Assembly: GCF_028737255.1 (NCBI RefSeq)
Contig: NZ_JAQZAN010000011.1
Span: 1 to 64,000 of the forward strand
Length of the DNA: 64,000 nt
Direction: 5' to 3'
DNA from: Actinomycetospora straminea
GTDB lineage: Bacteria; Actinomycetota; Actinomycetes; Mycobacteriales; Pseudonocardiaceae
Both the position numbers and the translations under genes were made by a program. Shown piece after piece: positions 8,418 to 16,091 of the stretch (its first letter is position 1; the number at the start of each line of letters is the position of its first letter). The notes below the pieces were generated by a model that was not told the origin of the DNA, searched no databases, and was given only the letters and a program-made list of their open reading frames with translations.

Positions 8418-9880
8418 CGGGGGTGCGGACCTCGGTCTTCGCCTACGTCACCGAGTCGCCGGAGTACCGGGCGATCCTCGCGGTGTTCGCCGGCACGTTC
8501 TTCGCGGAGCTCACGCCGGCCGAGGTGACGGCGCGGCTCTCCGAGGCGGACACGGATCTCGACGAGGCGACCGTGACCGCGCGGCTGGAGGCCCTGCGCG
8601 GCTGGGGCAACCTCGAGGTGTCGGCGTCGGTGGGCCAGGTCGGCACGGTCGAGGACTACTACCGGCGCCGCAACCGCTACCTGATCACGCGGGTCGGGCA
8701 GGAGGTGCACGACCTCGTCGAGGGCGTGCTCGCGCAGGTCGACGACGTGCGCGACGTGTCGCTGGGCCGCCTCGACCAGGTGCGGGCGGGGCTCGAGGCC
8801 GTCGCCGCGCTCGACCCCGCGACCGCCCCGCCGGACCGTCTCGCCGAGGCCGTGCGCGCCGTGTTCGACCCGCACGTGGCGTTCTCCGCGGAGATCACGC
8901 AGTTCTTCGCCGCGATCAACCAGTGGCAGTCGCGCTTCGACCTCGACGAGGACGAGTTCGCGTTCTTCTCCGAGGTGCTCGTCGGCTACGTCGGCGAGCG
9001 GCTCGAGGCCCTGCGCCGCCGCGCCCGCCCGCTGGCGGCGCTGCTGGAGACGGTGCTGCCGCGGGTGCCGGTGATCGTCGAGCGCGCGGCGGACGGGCTG
9101 GCGGCGCGGGTCGCGGCGGCAGGGCTCTCGTCGGTGCGCATCCGCCGCGAGCCGGGCGCGAGCGAGGCGGACTGGGAGAACCTCGCGTCGTGGTTCGTGT
9201 CCTCGCTCGGGCGCCCGAGCCGGGTGCAGACGCTCGAGCGCGACGCCGTCGACGCCGTCCGCACCCTGACCCAGAACCTCACGCGGCTCTCCCGCACCGG
9301 GACCGCGGGGGCTTCGCGCCGGGCGGACTACCTGCGGCTCGCGCTGTTCTTCGACCGTTCCGCTCCGTCGGCGATCCACGAGCTCGCCGCGGCGGCGTTC
9401 GGGCTTTCGGGCGCCCGGCACCTCGGTGGCGCGGGCGGCGACGACACCGACCCCGTCGACGCGTCGGTGTCGTGGTGGGACGCGCCGACCGCGCAGGTGC
9501 CGATCAGCCTGCGCGAGCGCGGCGACGCCACCAGCCGCGGGCGCACCAGCCGCGTGCAGGACCGCAGCCAGGAGCGTCGCCACCTGCTGGCGCGCCGCGC
9601 GGAAGCCGAGAAGCGGGCCGCGGCGGCCCGGGCGGAACTGCTCGAGACCGGCGCCGAGGGCTTCACCGCGCGCCTGTCCGAGCCGGCCCTGCGCGAGCTC
9701 CAGCGCGTGCTCGCCCGCGCGGTCGCCGACCTCGGGCCCGCGGCGTCGTCGGGCACCGTCGTCCTCGACGGTGTCCGCTGCACGGTCGAGCGCGCGCCCG
9801 GGGCGTCGGTGACCGTCCCCACCCACGCCGGCGCCCTGCGCGTCCGCGACCTGACCCTGACCGTGGAGCCGGCGCCGTGA
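8414..9880 (+). CDS. jetA: JetA-type kleisin-like subunit of Wadjet type II (TIGR02677/DUF2397)
   Basis: A 488-residue DUF2397 protein. The family pattern is clear in the N-terminal part: FAYVTESPEYRAILAVF, then WGNLEVSASVGQVGTVEDYYRRR and a helical MukF-like middle. In Wadjet complexes this subunit bridges the JetC heads. A charged helical segment (about 385-435) precedes a compact C-terminal domain. The GTG start lies inside the jetC stop and the TGA overlaps the jetB start, so all three are translated as a unit in fixed ratio. The gene order C-A-B differs from the usual A-B-C-D order. Confidence 0.87.
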   Translation: MTGVRTSVFAYVTESPEYRAILAVFAGTFFAELTPAEVTARLSEADTDLDEATVTARLEALRGWGNLEVSASVGQVGTVEDYYRRRNRYLITRVGQEVHDLVEGVLAQVDDVRDVSLGRLDQVRAGLEAVAALDPATAPPDRLAEAVRAVFDPHVAFSAEITQFFAAINQWQSRFDLDEDEFAFFSEVLVGYVGERLEALRRRARPLAALLETVLPRVPVIVERAADGLAARVAAAGLSSVRIRREPGASEADWENLASWFVSSLGRPSRVQTLERDAVDAVRTLTQNLTRLSRTGTAGASRRADYLRLALFFDRSAPSAIHELAAAAFGLSGARHLGGAGGDDTDPVDASVSWWDAPTAQVPISLRERGDATSRGRTSRVQDRSQERRHLLARRAEAEKRAAAARAELLETGAEGFTARLSEPALRELQRVLARAVADLGPAASSGTVVLDGVRCTVERAPGASVTVPTHAGALRVRDLTLTVEPAP

Positions 9881-11037
9881 CCGCGGCCCGGAGCGACCCC
9901 CAGCGCGACGGCGAGCTCGTCACCGCGACGCGGGCGCTGCTCGCCCGGCCGTGGCGCACGGCCGAGCAGGACCCCGAGGTCGTCGCGCTCGTCCGCCGCC
10001 ACGCCGACGCGCTGGACGCGTGGTTCACCCAGGAGCTCAACTACCGGCTCGTCGTCACGGCCGACACGGCGCGGCTGGTCAAGGTCGGGCACGTGCCGAC
10101 CGACCGGCCGTTGCGCACGATCGCGACGACGCCGCGTGCGTTCACGCCGGCCGAGTACACCGCGCTCGCGCTGGTGCTCGCGGCGACGACGTCGGGCCCC
10201 GACCGCACGAGCCTGCGCGACCTGGTCAACGCCGTGCACTCGGCGGCCGCCGAGGCGGGGATCGTCGTGGACACCGACGCGGCGTCGCGGCGGGCGCTGG
10301 TGACGGCGCTGCGGTGGCTGATCGCGCACGGGATGGTCCGCGAGCTCGACCGCGGGGTGGGGCTCTACGAGCACGACGCGGACGCCGACGCGCTGCTCGA
10401 GGTGCGCAACGACCGGATGGCGCTGCTGCCGACCGGCGCGGTCGTCGGGGCCGAGTCGGCCGAGGACCTGCTCGCCCGGGCCCGGGCGCGCGGGTCGGTG
10501 CCGACGGCGGCGCGGCGGCGGCTCGTCGAGGACCCGGTGGTGCTCGCCGACGACCTCGAGCCCGCGCGCTCCGCCGAGCTCCGCCGCCACGCCGGCGACG
10601 AGGCCCGGCGGATCGAGGCGCGCACCGGGCTCGTCGTGGAGGCGCGGGCCGAGGGGTTCGCCGCGCTCGACGTCGACGGCGGCTGCTCCGACGTCGCGTT
10701 CCCCGGCAGCGGCACGGTCGCGCACGCGGCGTTGTTGCTGGTCAGCGAGCTGATCTACCAGTTCCGGCCGGCCGAGGACCCGGAGCCGATCCCGTGGCCC
10801 TCGGTGCGCGAGGTGCTCGCGGAGCTGGTCGGCGAGTACGGCCGGTACTGGTCGAAGGCGGCCATCGCCGACGGCGAGCGCTTCGCCGCCGACGTGGTGG
10901 GGCTGCTCGAGGCGATGCGGCTGGTCGCGAAGGAGGCCGAGGGCTCCCTGCGCGTGCTGCCGGCCGCCGCCCGCTACGCCCCGGCGGTCACCGTGGCCGA
11001 GGGCGACGACGCCGACGAGCAGCCGACCCTGCTCTGA
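9877..11037 (+). CDS. jetB: JetB-type subunit of Wadjet type II (TIGR02678/DUF2398)
   Basis: A 386-residue DUF2398 protein, the MukE-like partner of JetA. Recognisable stretches are DPEVVALVRRHADALDAWF and NYRLVVTADTARLVKVGH near the N-terminus and GRYWSKA near the C-terminus. It starts on a GTG overlapping the jetA stop. It is the last gene of the operon: no DUF2399/TOPRIM JetD follows, and the next gene is an unrelated ArsR regulator 102 nt away. Two inverted repeats lie directly after the stop. Confidence 0.87.
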   Translation: MTAARSDPQRDGELVTATRALLARPWRTAEQDPEVVALVRRHADALDAWFTQELNYRLVVTADTARLVKVGHVPTDRPLRTIATTPRAFTPAEYTALALVLAATTSGPDRTSLRDLVNAVHSAAAEAGIVVDTDAASRRALVTALRWLIAHGMVRELDRGVGLYEHDADADALLEVRNDRMALLPTGAVVGAESAEDLLARARARGSVPTAARRRLVEDPVVLADDLEPARSAELRRHAGDEARRIEARTGLVVEARAEGFAALDVDGGCSDVAFPGSGTVAHAALLLVSELIYQFRPAEDPEPIPWPSVREVLAELVGEYGRYWSKAAIADGERFAADVVGLLEAMRLVAKEAEGSLRVLPAAARYAPAVTVAEGDDADEQPTLL

Positions 11038-11038
11038 C

Positions 11039-11089
11039 GTGTCACCGAAGTGCCGTCGCTGACACTCGACGTCCGTATCGGTACGTCGA
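11039..11089. terminator. two consecutive short inverted repeats after jetB, possible terminator
   Basis: Directly behind the jetB stop are GTGTCA (11039-11044) paired with TGACAC (11060-11065), then TCGACGT (11066-11072) paired with ACGTCGA (11083-11089). Either could form a hairpin at the end of the jet transcript, but loops are long and there is no T run. The second repeat could instead be a protein-binding site. Confidence 0.3.
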
Positions 11090-11096
11090 TGACCGA

Positions 11097-11134
11097 CATG
11101 TAGCTGGACGGTTAATGAAAGCCGTGGTTACATG
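11097..11134. promoter_or_regulatory. candidate ArsR operator
   Basis: CATGTAGC at 11097-11104 and GTTACATG at 11127-11134 form an inverted repeat matching at 7 of 8 positions, ending five bases before the GTG of the ArsR-type gene. The position fits autorepression by a dimeric winged-helix regulator. Confidence 0.4.
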
Positions 11135-11139
11135 TTCTC

Positions 11140-11508
11140 GTGCTCCCGCTCGAGGCCCTCGCCGACCCGGTCCGCCGGGCCATCGTCGAGCGGCTGGCCG
11201 ACGGGGAGGTCGGGGCGGGCGAGATCGCCGCCGACTTCCCCGTGAGTCGGCCCGCGATCAGCCGCCACCTGCGCGTGCTGCGCGAGGCGGGGCTCGTGAC
11301 CTCGCGGGTCGCGGGCCAGCACCGGATCTACGCGCTCGATCGCCGCCCGCTGGCCGAGCTCGACGCGTGGCTGGGGCGGTTCCGCCCGCTGCCCGCGCTC
11401 GGTGGCCCCGCGAGCCGGCTCGACGCCCTCGACACCGAGATGCACCGCGGCCGGCGCGCCCGCCGGACCACCGAGAGGGGAGACACCGATGACCACGCCG
11501 CCGGCTGA
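11140..11508 (+). CDS. ArsR family winged-helix regulator
   Basis: A 122-residue regulator. The winged-helix domain covers about residues 5-80: LADPVRRAIVERLADGE, the recognition helix SRPAISRHLRVLREAGLV and the wing VAGQHRIYALD. No cysteine cluster typical of metal sensors is present, so it belongs to the group that pairs with SRPBCC/AHSA1 proteins rather than to metal sensors. The GTG start has no clear ribosome site, so the message may be leaderless. The 3' end overlaps the SRPBCC gene by 20 nt, and both are likely expressed and controlled together. Confidence 0.85.
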   Translation: MLPLEALADPVRRAIVERLADGEVGAGEIAADFPVSRPAISRHLRVLREAGLVTSRVAGQHRIYALDRRPLAELDAWLGRFRPLPALGGPASRLDALDTEMHRGRRARRTTERGDTDDHAAG

Positions 11509-11965
11509 GGTCCGCACCGATCCCGAGGGCACGACGACGGCGATCTGGCGCCGCGAGTACCCCGACCCCGTCGAGGACGTCTGGGCCGCGATCACCGAGT
11601 CCGAGCGGCTCGGGCGCTGGATCGGCACCTGGACGGGCGAGCCGCGCGTCGGCGGCACCGTCTCGTTCACCATGACCGGCGAGGTCGACGCGGGCGGCGA
11701 GGTCGACGCGCCGACCGACGTGCGCATCCTCGCCTGCGAGGAGCCCCGCCACCTCGCGGTCGAGTTCCCCGCGGACGGCGACCAGTCCTGGTACCTCGAC
11801 CTCACCGTCGAGCCGCACGGCTCCGGCGCCGTCCTCGTCTTCGCACAGCGCCTCGTCGACGGCCAGACGTCGGCCGACGTCGACGCGGGCTGGCGCTGGT
11901 ACCTCGACCGGCTCGGGGCCTCCCTGCGCGGCACGCCGATGCCCGACTGGACCGCCTACGCCTGA
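11489..11965 (+). CDS. SRPBCC/AHSA1 domain protein
   Basis: A 158-residue protein with the START-like SRPBCC fold: the first strand and helix are in RREYPDPVEDVWAAITESE and the C-terminal helix in AGWRWYLDRLGASL. Such proteins bind hydrophobic ligands; in ArsR-SRPBCC pairs the ligand and role are mostly unknown. The ATG at 11489 has a good ribosome site (GAGAGGGGA) within the ArsR gene. Its 3' end overlaps the convergent EI24 gene by 10 bp. Confidence 0.85.
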   Translation: MTTPPAEVRTDPEGTTTAIWRREYPDPVEDVWAAITESERLGRWIGTWTGEPRVGGTVSFTMTGEVDAGGEVDAPTDVRILACEEPRHLAVEFPADGDQSWYLDLTVEPHGSGAVLVFAQRLVDGQTSADVDAGWRWYLDRLGASLRGTPMPDWTAYA

Positions 11966-12705
11966 GCGATCGGCTCCCCGCGCAGCTCCCGCGCGAGCAG
12001 CGTCGCGGCGGCCGACGCGGCGGGGATGGCGAGGATCGCGACGAACGGGATCGCCGCGAGCAGGTAGGTCGGGACGCCGACGCCCCAGGTCGCGGCCCTC
12101 CGCGTGCGCAGGAGACGACGCCGCGCACGGAAGTCGAGCCCGCGACGCTGCAGCGCCGGGGCCGTCAGCTCGATCATCAGCAGGCGTCCGCCGACGAGCG
12201 CGGCGGCGGCGGGCCCGAGGACCGGACCGACGACCGGCACCAGGCCCAGCAGGAACAGCGGGATCGCGGCGAGCACCGACAGCGCGACGAGCAGCAGGCC
12301 GTCGCGCGCCCCGCGTGCCACCGACCCCACCCACGACGTCTCCCGGACCGCGGGCACCGCGCCGACCTCGTCGTCGACGATCTCGGCCAGGCGCTCGTAG
12401 AAGGGGCCGCCGACCGCGAGGGTCACGGCGACGAAGGTGACGACGGCGACCGCCCCGGCGGCGGCCACGATCGCCGCGCCCGCCGCGATCCGCGTCAGCG
12501 ACCGCCCCGTCTCCGACCAGCCGTCGGCGAACGGGGTCAGCGCCGCCGCGAGGTCCGGGAGCCAGACGACCAGCGTCGCCAGCGCCCCGACGTAGAGCAC
12601 CGACACGATCAGCGCGGGGATCGCGCCGAGCAGCAGCAGGCGCGGCGTGCGCAGCACCGTCACGGCGCCGCGCACGAACAGCCGGACACCGAGCACGAGG
12701 TCCAC
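11956..12705 (-). CDS. EI24 domain membrane protein (CysZ-like)
   Basis: A 249-residue integral membrane protein with about four to five hydrophobic segments and the EI24/CysZ family layout: an amphipathic entry FVRGAVTVLRTPRLL, GGPFYERLAEIVDDEVG after the second pair of membrane helices, and the C-terminal re-entrant pairs. CysZ members import sulfate; actinobacterial EI24 proteins are mostly uncharacterised, and no cys genes are nearby. GTG start at 12705 is preceded by a weak ribosome site. It lies 26 bp downstream of the LysR gene stop and could be co-transcribed with it. Confidence 0.8.
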   Translation of the reverse strand: MDLVLGVRLFVRGAVTVLRTPRLLLLGAIPALIVSVLYVGALATLVVWLPDLAAALTPFADGWSETGRSLTRIAAGAAIVAAAGAVAVVTFVAVTLAVGGPFYERLAEIVDDEVGAVPAVRETSWVGSVARGARDGLLLVALSVLAAIPLFLLGLVPVVGPVLGPAAAALVGGRLLMIELTAPALQRRGLDFRARRRLLRTRRAATWGVGVPTYLLAAIPFVAILAIPAASAAATLLARELRGEPIAQA

Positions 12706-12731
12706 GGTGGCGATTGTCCTGGTCGGGTGCG

Positions 12732-13598
12732 TCAGGCGATCGCGGCCCGGGCACGGTCGAGCAGGGCGCGCGCGGCCGGGCTCAGCGGCGCGTCGCGGCG
12801 GCGGGCGAGGTCGATGGCGGCACGCACCTCGGGGGCGATCGGCACCGCGCGCACGTCGTCCCGGCCGGCGAGCGCGGGCGCGGGGACCACGGCGACCCCG
12901 AGACCCTGCGCGGCGAGGTCGGCGAGCACCGGCGGCGAGCCCGCCTCCAGCGCCGGGTGGAGCGCGACGCCGGCGTCGGCGGCGGCCCGGTCGAGCGCCG
13001 CGCGCACGCCCGCGCCGACGGGCAGGGCGACGACGGTGTGGGCGGCGAGCTCGGCCATCGTCACCTGGGCCGGGGCCTCCGCGGGCGGGAAGGCCGCGAC
13101 GAGCGGCACGTCGAGCACGACGTCGACGGCGAGGTCGGCGGGCGGGTCGCCGTGGCGCCCGACCCAGGCGAGGTCGAGGTCGTGGCGGCGCAGGCCGTCG
13201 AGCAGGGCGTCGGTGGCGTCCTCGACCAGCCGGATCGCGACGCCCGGGTGGTCGCGGTGGAAGGCGCCGAGCAGGCCGGGGAGGTCGACGACGCCGCCCC
13301 CGCGCACCATGCCCACGGCGACGCGGCCACGGACGAGGCCGGCGAGCTCGTCGGCGGTGTCGCGGACGCCGGTGACCGCCGCCAGCGCCGCCCGCGCGTG
13401 GGGCAGCACGGCCTCCCCGGCCGGCGTGAGCCGCACCCCGCGCGCGGACCGGTCGAACAGCACCTGCCCGAGCTCGCGCTCCAGCCGCGCGATCTGCGCG
13501 CTGATGCCGGGCTGGGCAACGTGCTCGCGCGCCGCGGCCCGCGTGAACCCGCCCTCCTCGGCGACGGCGACGAGGTAGCGCAGCTGGTGCAGATCCAT
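12732..13598 (-). CDS. LysR family transcriptional regulator
   Basis: A 288-residue LTTR. The N-terminal helix-turn-helix (MDLHQLRYLVAVAEEGGFTRAAAREHVAQPGIS...) is intact and is followed by the linker helix and an effector-binding domain from about residue 90. I chose the ATG at 13598 because it gives the standard LTTR start; the frame is open further upstream but into the divergent promoter. It faces the SnoaL-like gene with 70 bp between starts, the usual arrangement for a LysR regulator and its target. Confidence 0.88.
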   Translation of the reverse strand: MDLHQLRYLVAVAEEGGFTRAAAREHVAQPGISAQIARLERELGQVLFDRSARGVRLTPAGEAVLPHARAALAAVTGVRDTADELAGLVRGRVAVGMVRGGGVVDLPGLLGAFHRDHPGVAIRLVEDATDALLDGLRRHDLDLAWVGRHGDPPADLAVDVVLDVPLVAAFPPAEAPAQVTMAELAAHTVVALPVGAGVRAALDRAAADAGVALHPALEAGSPPVLADLAAQGLGVAVVPAPALAGRDDVRAVPIAPEVRAAIDLARRRDAPLSPAARALLDRARAAIA

Positions 13599-13668
13599 AA
13601 GCCGCAGTTGTAGCAGGGAGTTCGAGCAGCTCTTCGACTTCTGGGACGCGGCGTCCGACGCTGGAGCC

Positions 13669-14013
13669 ATGCGCACCCCCGCCGACACCATGACCGCCTA
13701 TTTCGACGGCTGGCGCCGCCACGACGCCGAGTCGCTGCGCGACGTCCTCGCCGACGACGTCGTCTTCGACGGGCCGATGGGCCACGTCGAGGGCCTCGAG
13801 GACAACGTCGCGAGCCTGCACGGGCTGCTGTCGATCGTGACCGACGTGCAGGTCCGGCACGTCTTCGTCGACGGGCCCGACGTGCTCACCGTCTACGACC
13901 TGCACACCACCGCGACCGACGCCCCGCTGCTCACCGTCAACTGGGCCCATGTCGTCGACGGCCGCGCGCAGACCATCCGCGCGGTCTTCGACCCCCGCCC
14001 ACTCCTGGGCTAA
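13669..14013 (+). CDS. SnoaL-like/NTF2-fold protein
   Basis: A 114-residue NTF2-like protein with the SnoaL pattern: YFDGWRRHDAESLRDVLADDVVFDGPMG at the start and a terminal strand IRAVFDPRP. Members include ester cyclases, isomerases and stress proteins; no catalytic assignment can be made. It is divergent from the LysR gene, which likely controls it, and is followed seven bases after the TAA by a perfect palindrome that probably ends transcription. Confidence 0.8.
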   Translation: MRTPADTMTAYFDGWRRHDAESLRDVLADDVVFDGPMGHVEGLEDNVASLHGLLSIVTDVQVRHVFVDGPDVLTVYDLHTTATDAPLLTVNWAHVVDGRAQTIRAVFDPRPLLG

Positions 14014-14019
14014 CCGGTC

Positions 14020-14065
14020 TATGTGAGCACTTTCCACGGCTATAGCCGTGGAAAGTGCTCACATA
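14020..14065. terminator. perfect 46-nt palindrome (bidirectional terminator or repeat element)
   Basis: Every base from 14020 pairs with its mirror to 14065 (23-bp arms, centre TA/TA), with outer ends TATGTGAGCACTTTCC and GGAAAGTGCTCACATA. It lies between the convergent SnoaL gene and the small membrane gene, so a two-way terminator is likely. The GTGAGCACTT arm recurs at 41841-41882 and, diverged, at 43759-43794. Confidence 0.8.
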
Positions 14066-14087
14066 AGGTCGGGCGCGTTGGTGGACC

Positions 14088-14333
14088 TCAGCCGGCGTTC
14101 AGGCCCGCACCACCAGGGCCAATCTCGCGACGCAGCGCGTCCTGGTTGTCGGCGAGGAAGCCGACTTCTGTCCGAAGGTTGTCGACCTTGAGTTCCATGA
14201 CGTCCATCTGCGGCCGCACCCGACCGAGCATCTCGTCCCGCAGGACCTTGAAGCAGACCGTCGCGCCGGCGAGGGCGCCGAGGAGAACCCCGATGAGGAG
14301 AACGAGCCAGGCAACGAGCACCACGATCAGCAC
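14088..14333 (-). CDS. 81-residue single-pass membrane protein with coiled-coil tail
   Basis: A small protein with one N-terminal membrane helix (about residues 2-28, very Leu/Val-rich) and a cytoplasmic-looking helical tail (about 30-70, MDVMELKVDNLRTEVGFLADN) with heptad spacing. GTG start at 14333. I do not recognise a named family. It sits at the edge of the AT-richer stretch that holds the XRE and tRNA-binding genes and is convergent with the SnoaL gene across the 46-nt palindrome. Confidence 0.55.
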   Translation of the reverse strand: MLIVVLVAWLVLLIGVLLGALAGATVCFKVLRDEMLGRVRPQMDVMELKVDNLRTEVGFLADNQDALRREIGPGGAGLNAG

Positions 14334-14438
14334 CCCCGACGACGCCGCACTCGCCGACCCCGGGTTTCGGTGGTCCGTTACGACTTGGCGTCAGCCTTGA
14401 GGATGACGGTTCCTACTGTCGGGTCAAGTGTCAAGGTG

Positions 14439-14471
14439 AAGCTGAACTCCAACCTGCGAGTAGTTCAGCTT
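14439..14471. promoter_or_regulatory. 10-bp inverted repeat upstream of the XRE regulator, candidate operator
   Basis: AAGCTGAACT (14439-14448) and AGTTCAGCTT (14462-14471) are a perfect inverted repeat with a 13-nt spacer, 45 bp before the ATG of the XRE gene. This position and symmetry suit autoregulation by a dimeric helix-turn-helix protein. Confidence 0.55.
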
Positions 14472-14516
14472 GATGATCGGACGACAAATGATCGTGAGAA
14501 TCTCGGGGGAGGTCCG

Positions 14517-15440
14517 ATGACTCAAGTCGACCGACGCACGGTGAAGTTGGGCGCCGTGCTCGGCTCGCTGATCGAGCGCCAGGGCTACAGTAGGAATCGA
14601 CAGAAGATTCTCGATTCAGTCGGCGTCAGTTCCTCGGCGCTCTCGCAGTACCTGCGGGACCAGAGCAGGCCCAGCTTCGAGAAGCTCGTCTCCCTCGCGA
14701 CCTTCTTCGATGTCAGCCTCGACTACCTCGTGTTCGGCCAGCGCGAGGCGCCCTCGGTGGATACTGGGCCTGTTCCGGCCATGATCGAGCACGCACTGGC
14801 CGACGCTCGGGCGCGGACGAGTCGCCATGCCGCGATCGTCCGGCGGATCACTCGCGTCCTCGCCGACCGGGTGGACGACGTTGCCCGTGAGCTCGCTGAG
14901 ACGCCGAACGCCTCGAGGGAGGGGCTGTTGCAGGACGACGAGCTCCTCCGGCTCGAGCGTTACGCCCGAGGCGTCGACGTTCTGAGCCCCGACTTGGACT
15001 TCGACGTGGTCACGCTCCCCGACGGTACGGCGGCTGCAGGCGCGTTCCTGGAGCAGGTCGCGAGCAATCTGGCGAGGAACTGCGCTTACCGCTTTCTCGC
15101 CTCTGCCGAGGAGGGGTCGGACTCTCAGTCTACGCTGCGGGAGATGCTCATCGCCCGAGCCGGTGGCGACGACGTCGCGGCGTTGTGCAACTTTCGGCTG
15201 ACGACCGTGCCGGTGATGGTCGGCGTTTGTCTGCTCGAGATCGATGTGGTGTCGTTCTCGGCCGAAGAGCCCGCACTGTACGAGCAGTTGGAGAGCTATA
15301 TCAGCAACGAAGGGTGGATCGGATACGCGATCCGCCCTAACCGCGAGTCAAATGCCGATATGGCCATGAGCAAGGACCGACGGGAACGGGCGCGCGTCGC
15401 CTTTGAGTCGGCGTGGCGGAGCGCGAAGGTCACGGTCTGA
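14517..15440 (+). CDS. XRE-type regulator with unrecognised C-terminal sensor domain
   Basis: A 307-residue protein. Residues about 8-72 are a helix-turn-helix of XRE type (KILDSVGVSSSALSQYLRDQ, then FDVSLDYLVFGQ). A helical linker follows, then a globular domain from about 150 beginning LLRLERYARGVDVLSPDLDFD and LARNCAYRFL; similar modules with a spD(L)xxD strand occur on other helix-turn-helix proteins, but I cannot name the family or ligand. Base composition is lower in GC than most neighbours, suggesting later acquisition. The ATG has a GGGGGAGG ribosome site. The tRNA-binding-domain gene follows 56 nt later on the same strand, so both probably form one unit under the operator upstream. 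Confidence 0.7.
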   Translation: MTQVDRRTVKLGAVLGSLIERQGYSRNRQKILDSVGVSSSALSQYLRDQSRPSFEKLVSLATFFDVSLDYLVFGQREAPSVDTGPVPAMIEHALADARARTSRHAAIVRRITRVLADRVDDVARELAETPNASREGLLQDDELLRLERYARGVDVLSPDLDFDVVTLPDGTAAAGAFLEQVASNLARNCAYRFLASAEEGSDSQSTLREMLIARAGGDDVAALCNFRLTTVPVMVGVCLLEIDVVSFSAEEPALYEQLESYISNEGWIGYAIRPNRESNADMAMSKDRRERARVAFESAWRSAKVTV

Positions 15441-15496
15441 ACCGGTCGAGGGGGAGTCGTGGTCGTGGTGGTGGCGTCAGGGTCTACGCTTCGGCC

Positions 15497-16081
15497 ATGC
15501 CCAGGGCGCCTGTGGTGGGGCGAGTGCTCTCCGTGGCGCCCATCGCGGGCGCTGACCAGGTCAGATCGGCACGGATCGACATCGGTGAGCGGACGCTGTC
15601 GATCGTCTTCGGTGGCCGTCGGGTCGTCCGGCCCGGTTGTCTGGTTCCCGTAGCCCCTCCAGGCTGTCGCGTCGCACGTCGGGGCCCGGCGAAGAACGTC
15701 AAGATGCGGGTTCGCCGCTATCGGAACACTCCCTCTGAAGGGATGTTGTGCAGTCTGGTCGAACTGGGGTGGGCGGACTCAGGGGCGGACGAGGTCGCGA
15801 TACTGCGAAGAGGGGTCATCGGGGAGGTCCTCCCATACGAAGGTGATCTGGCGTTCTGGCTCTCCGATGAGAGCTACCGGCGGCATATCGACTTCTTTCT
15901 CGCGGGCGCAGAGAAATCGGTCGACACCGTCGAACTTTCACCCGCGGTCGACGTTTCGCCGGCCACCGCACCGATGCCGGAACTGCACATGGTGTTCACA
16001 GGCATCGATGTGAACCGTCCCCAGCTGGCCGACGCTGGTGGTGTTCATCGGTGGGGAGCTGAGCAGCCCGTCGTCACATAG
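15497..16081 (+). CDS. free-standing tRNA-binding (EMAPII/PheT-type OB-fold) domain protein
   Basis: A 194-residue protein whose first about 115 residues match the OB-fold tRNA-binding domain found at the start of PheT: VVGRVLSVAPIAGADQVRSA, RPGCLVPVAPPGCRV and the hallmark SEGMLCSLVELGW. The last about 75 residues are unrecognised. In PheT and in trbp111 this fold binds the outside corner of tRNA; here it is not attached to a synthetase, so binding of tRNA or another nucleic acid is inferred. It follows the XRE-type regulator and shares its lower GC content. The ATG at 15497 is preferred because upstream in-frame residues overlap the XRE gene. Confidence 0.7.
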   Translation: MPRAPVVGRVLSVAPIAGADQVRSARIDIGERTLSIVFGGRRVVRPGCLVPVAPPGCRVARRGPAKNVKMRVRRYRNTPSEGMLCSLVELGWADSGADEVAILRRGVIGEVLPYEGDLAFWLSDESYRRHIDFFLAGAEKSVDTVELSPAVDVSPATAPMPELHMVFTGIDVNRPQLADAGGVHRWGAEQPVVT

Positions 16082-16091
16082 GCTCGGGCGC

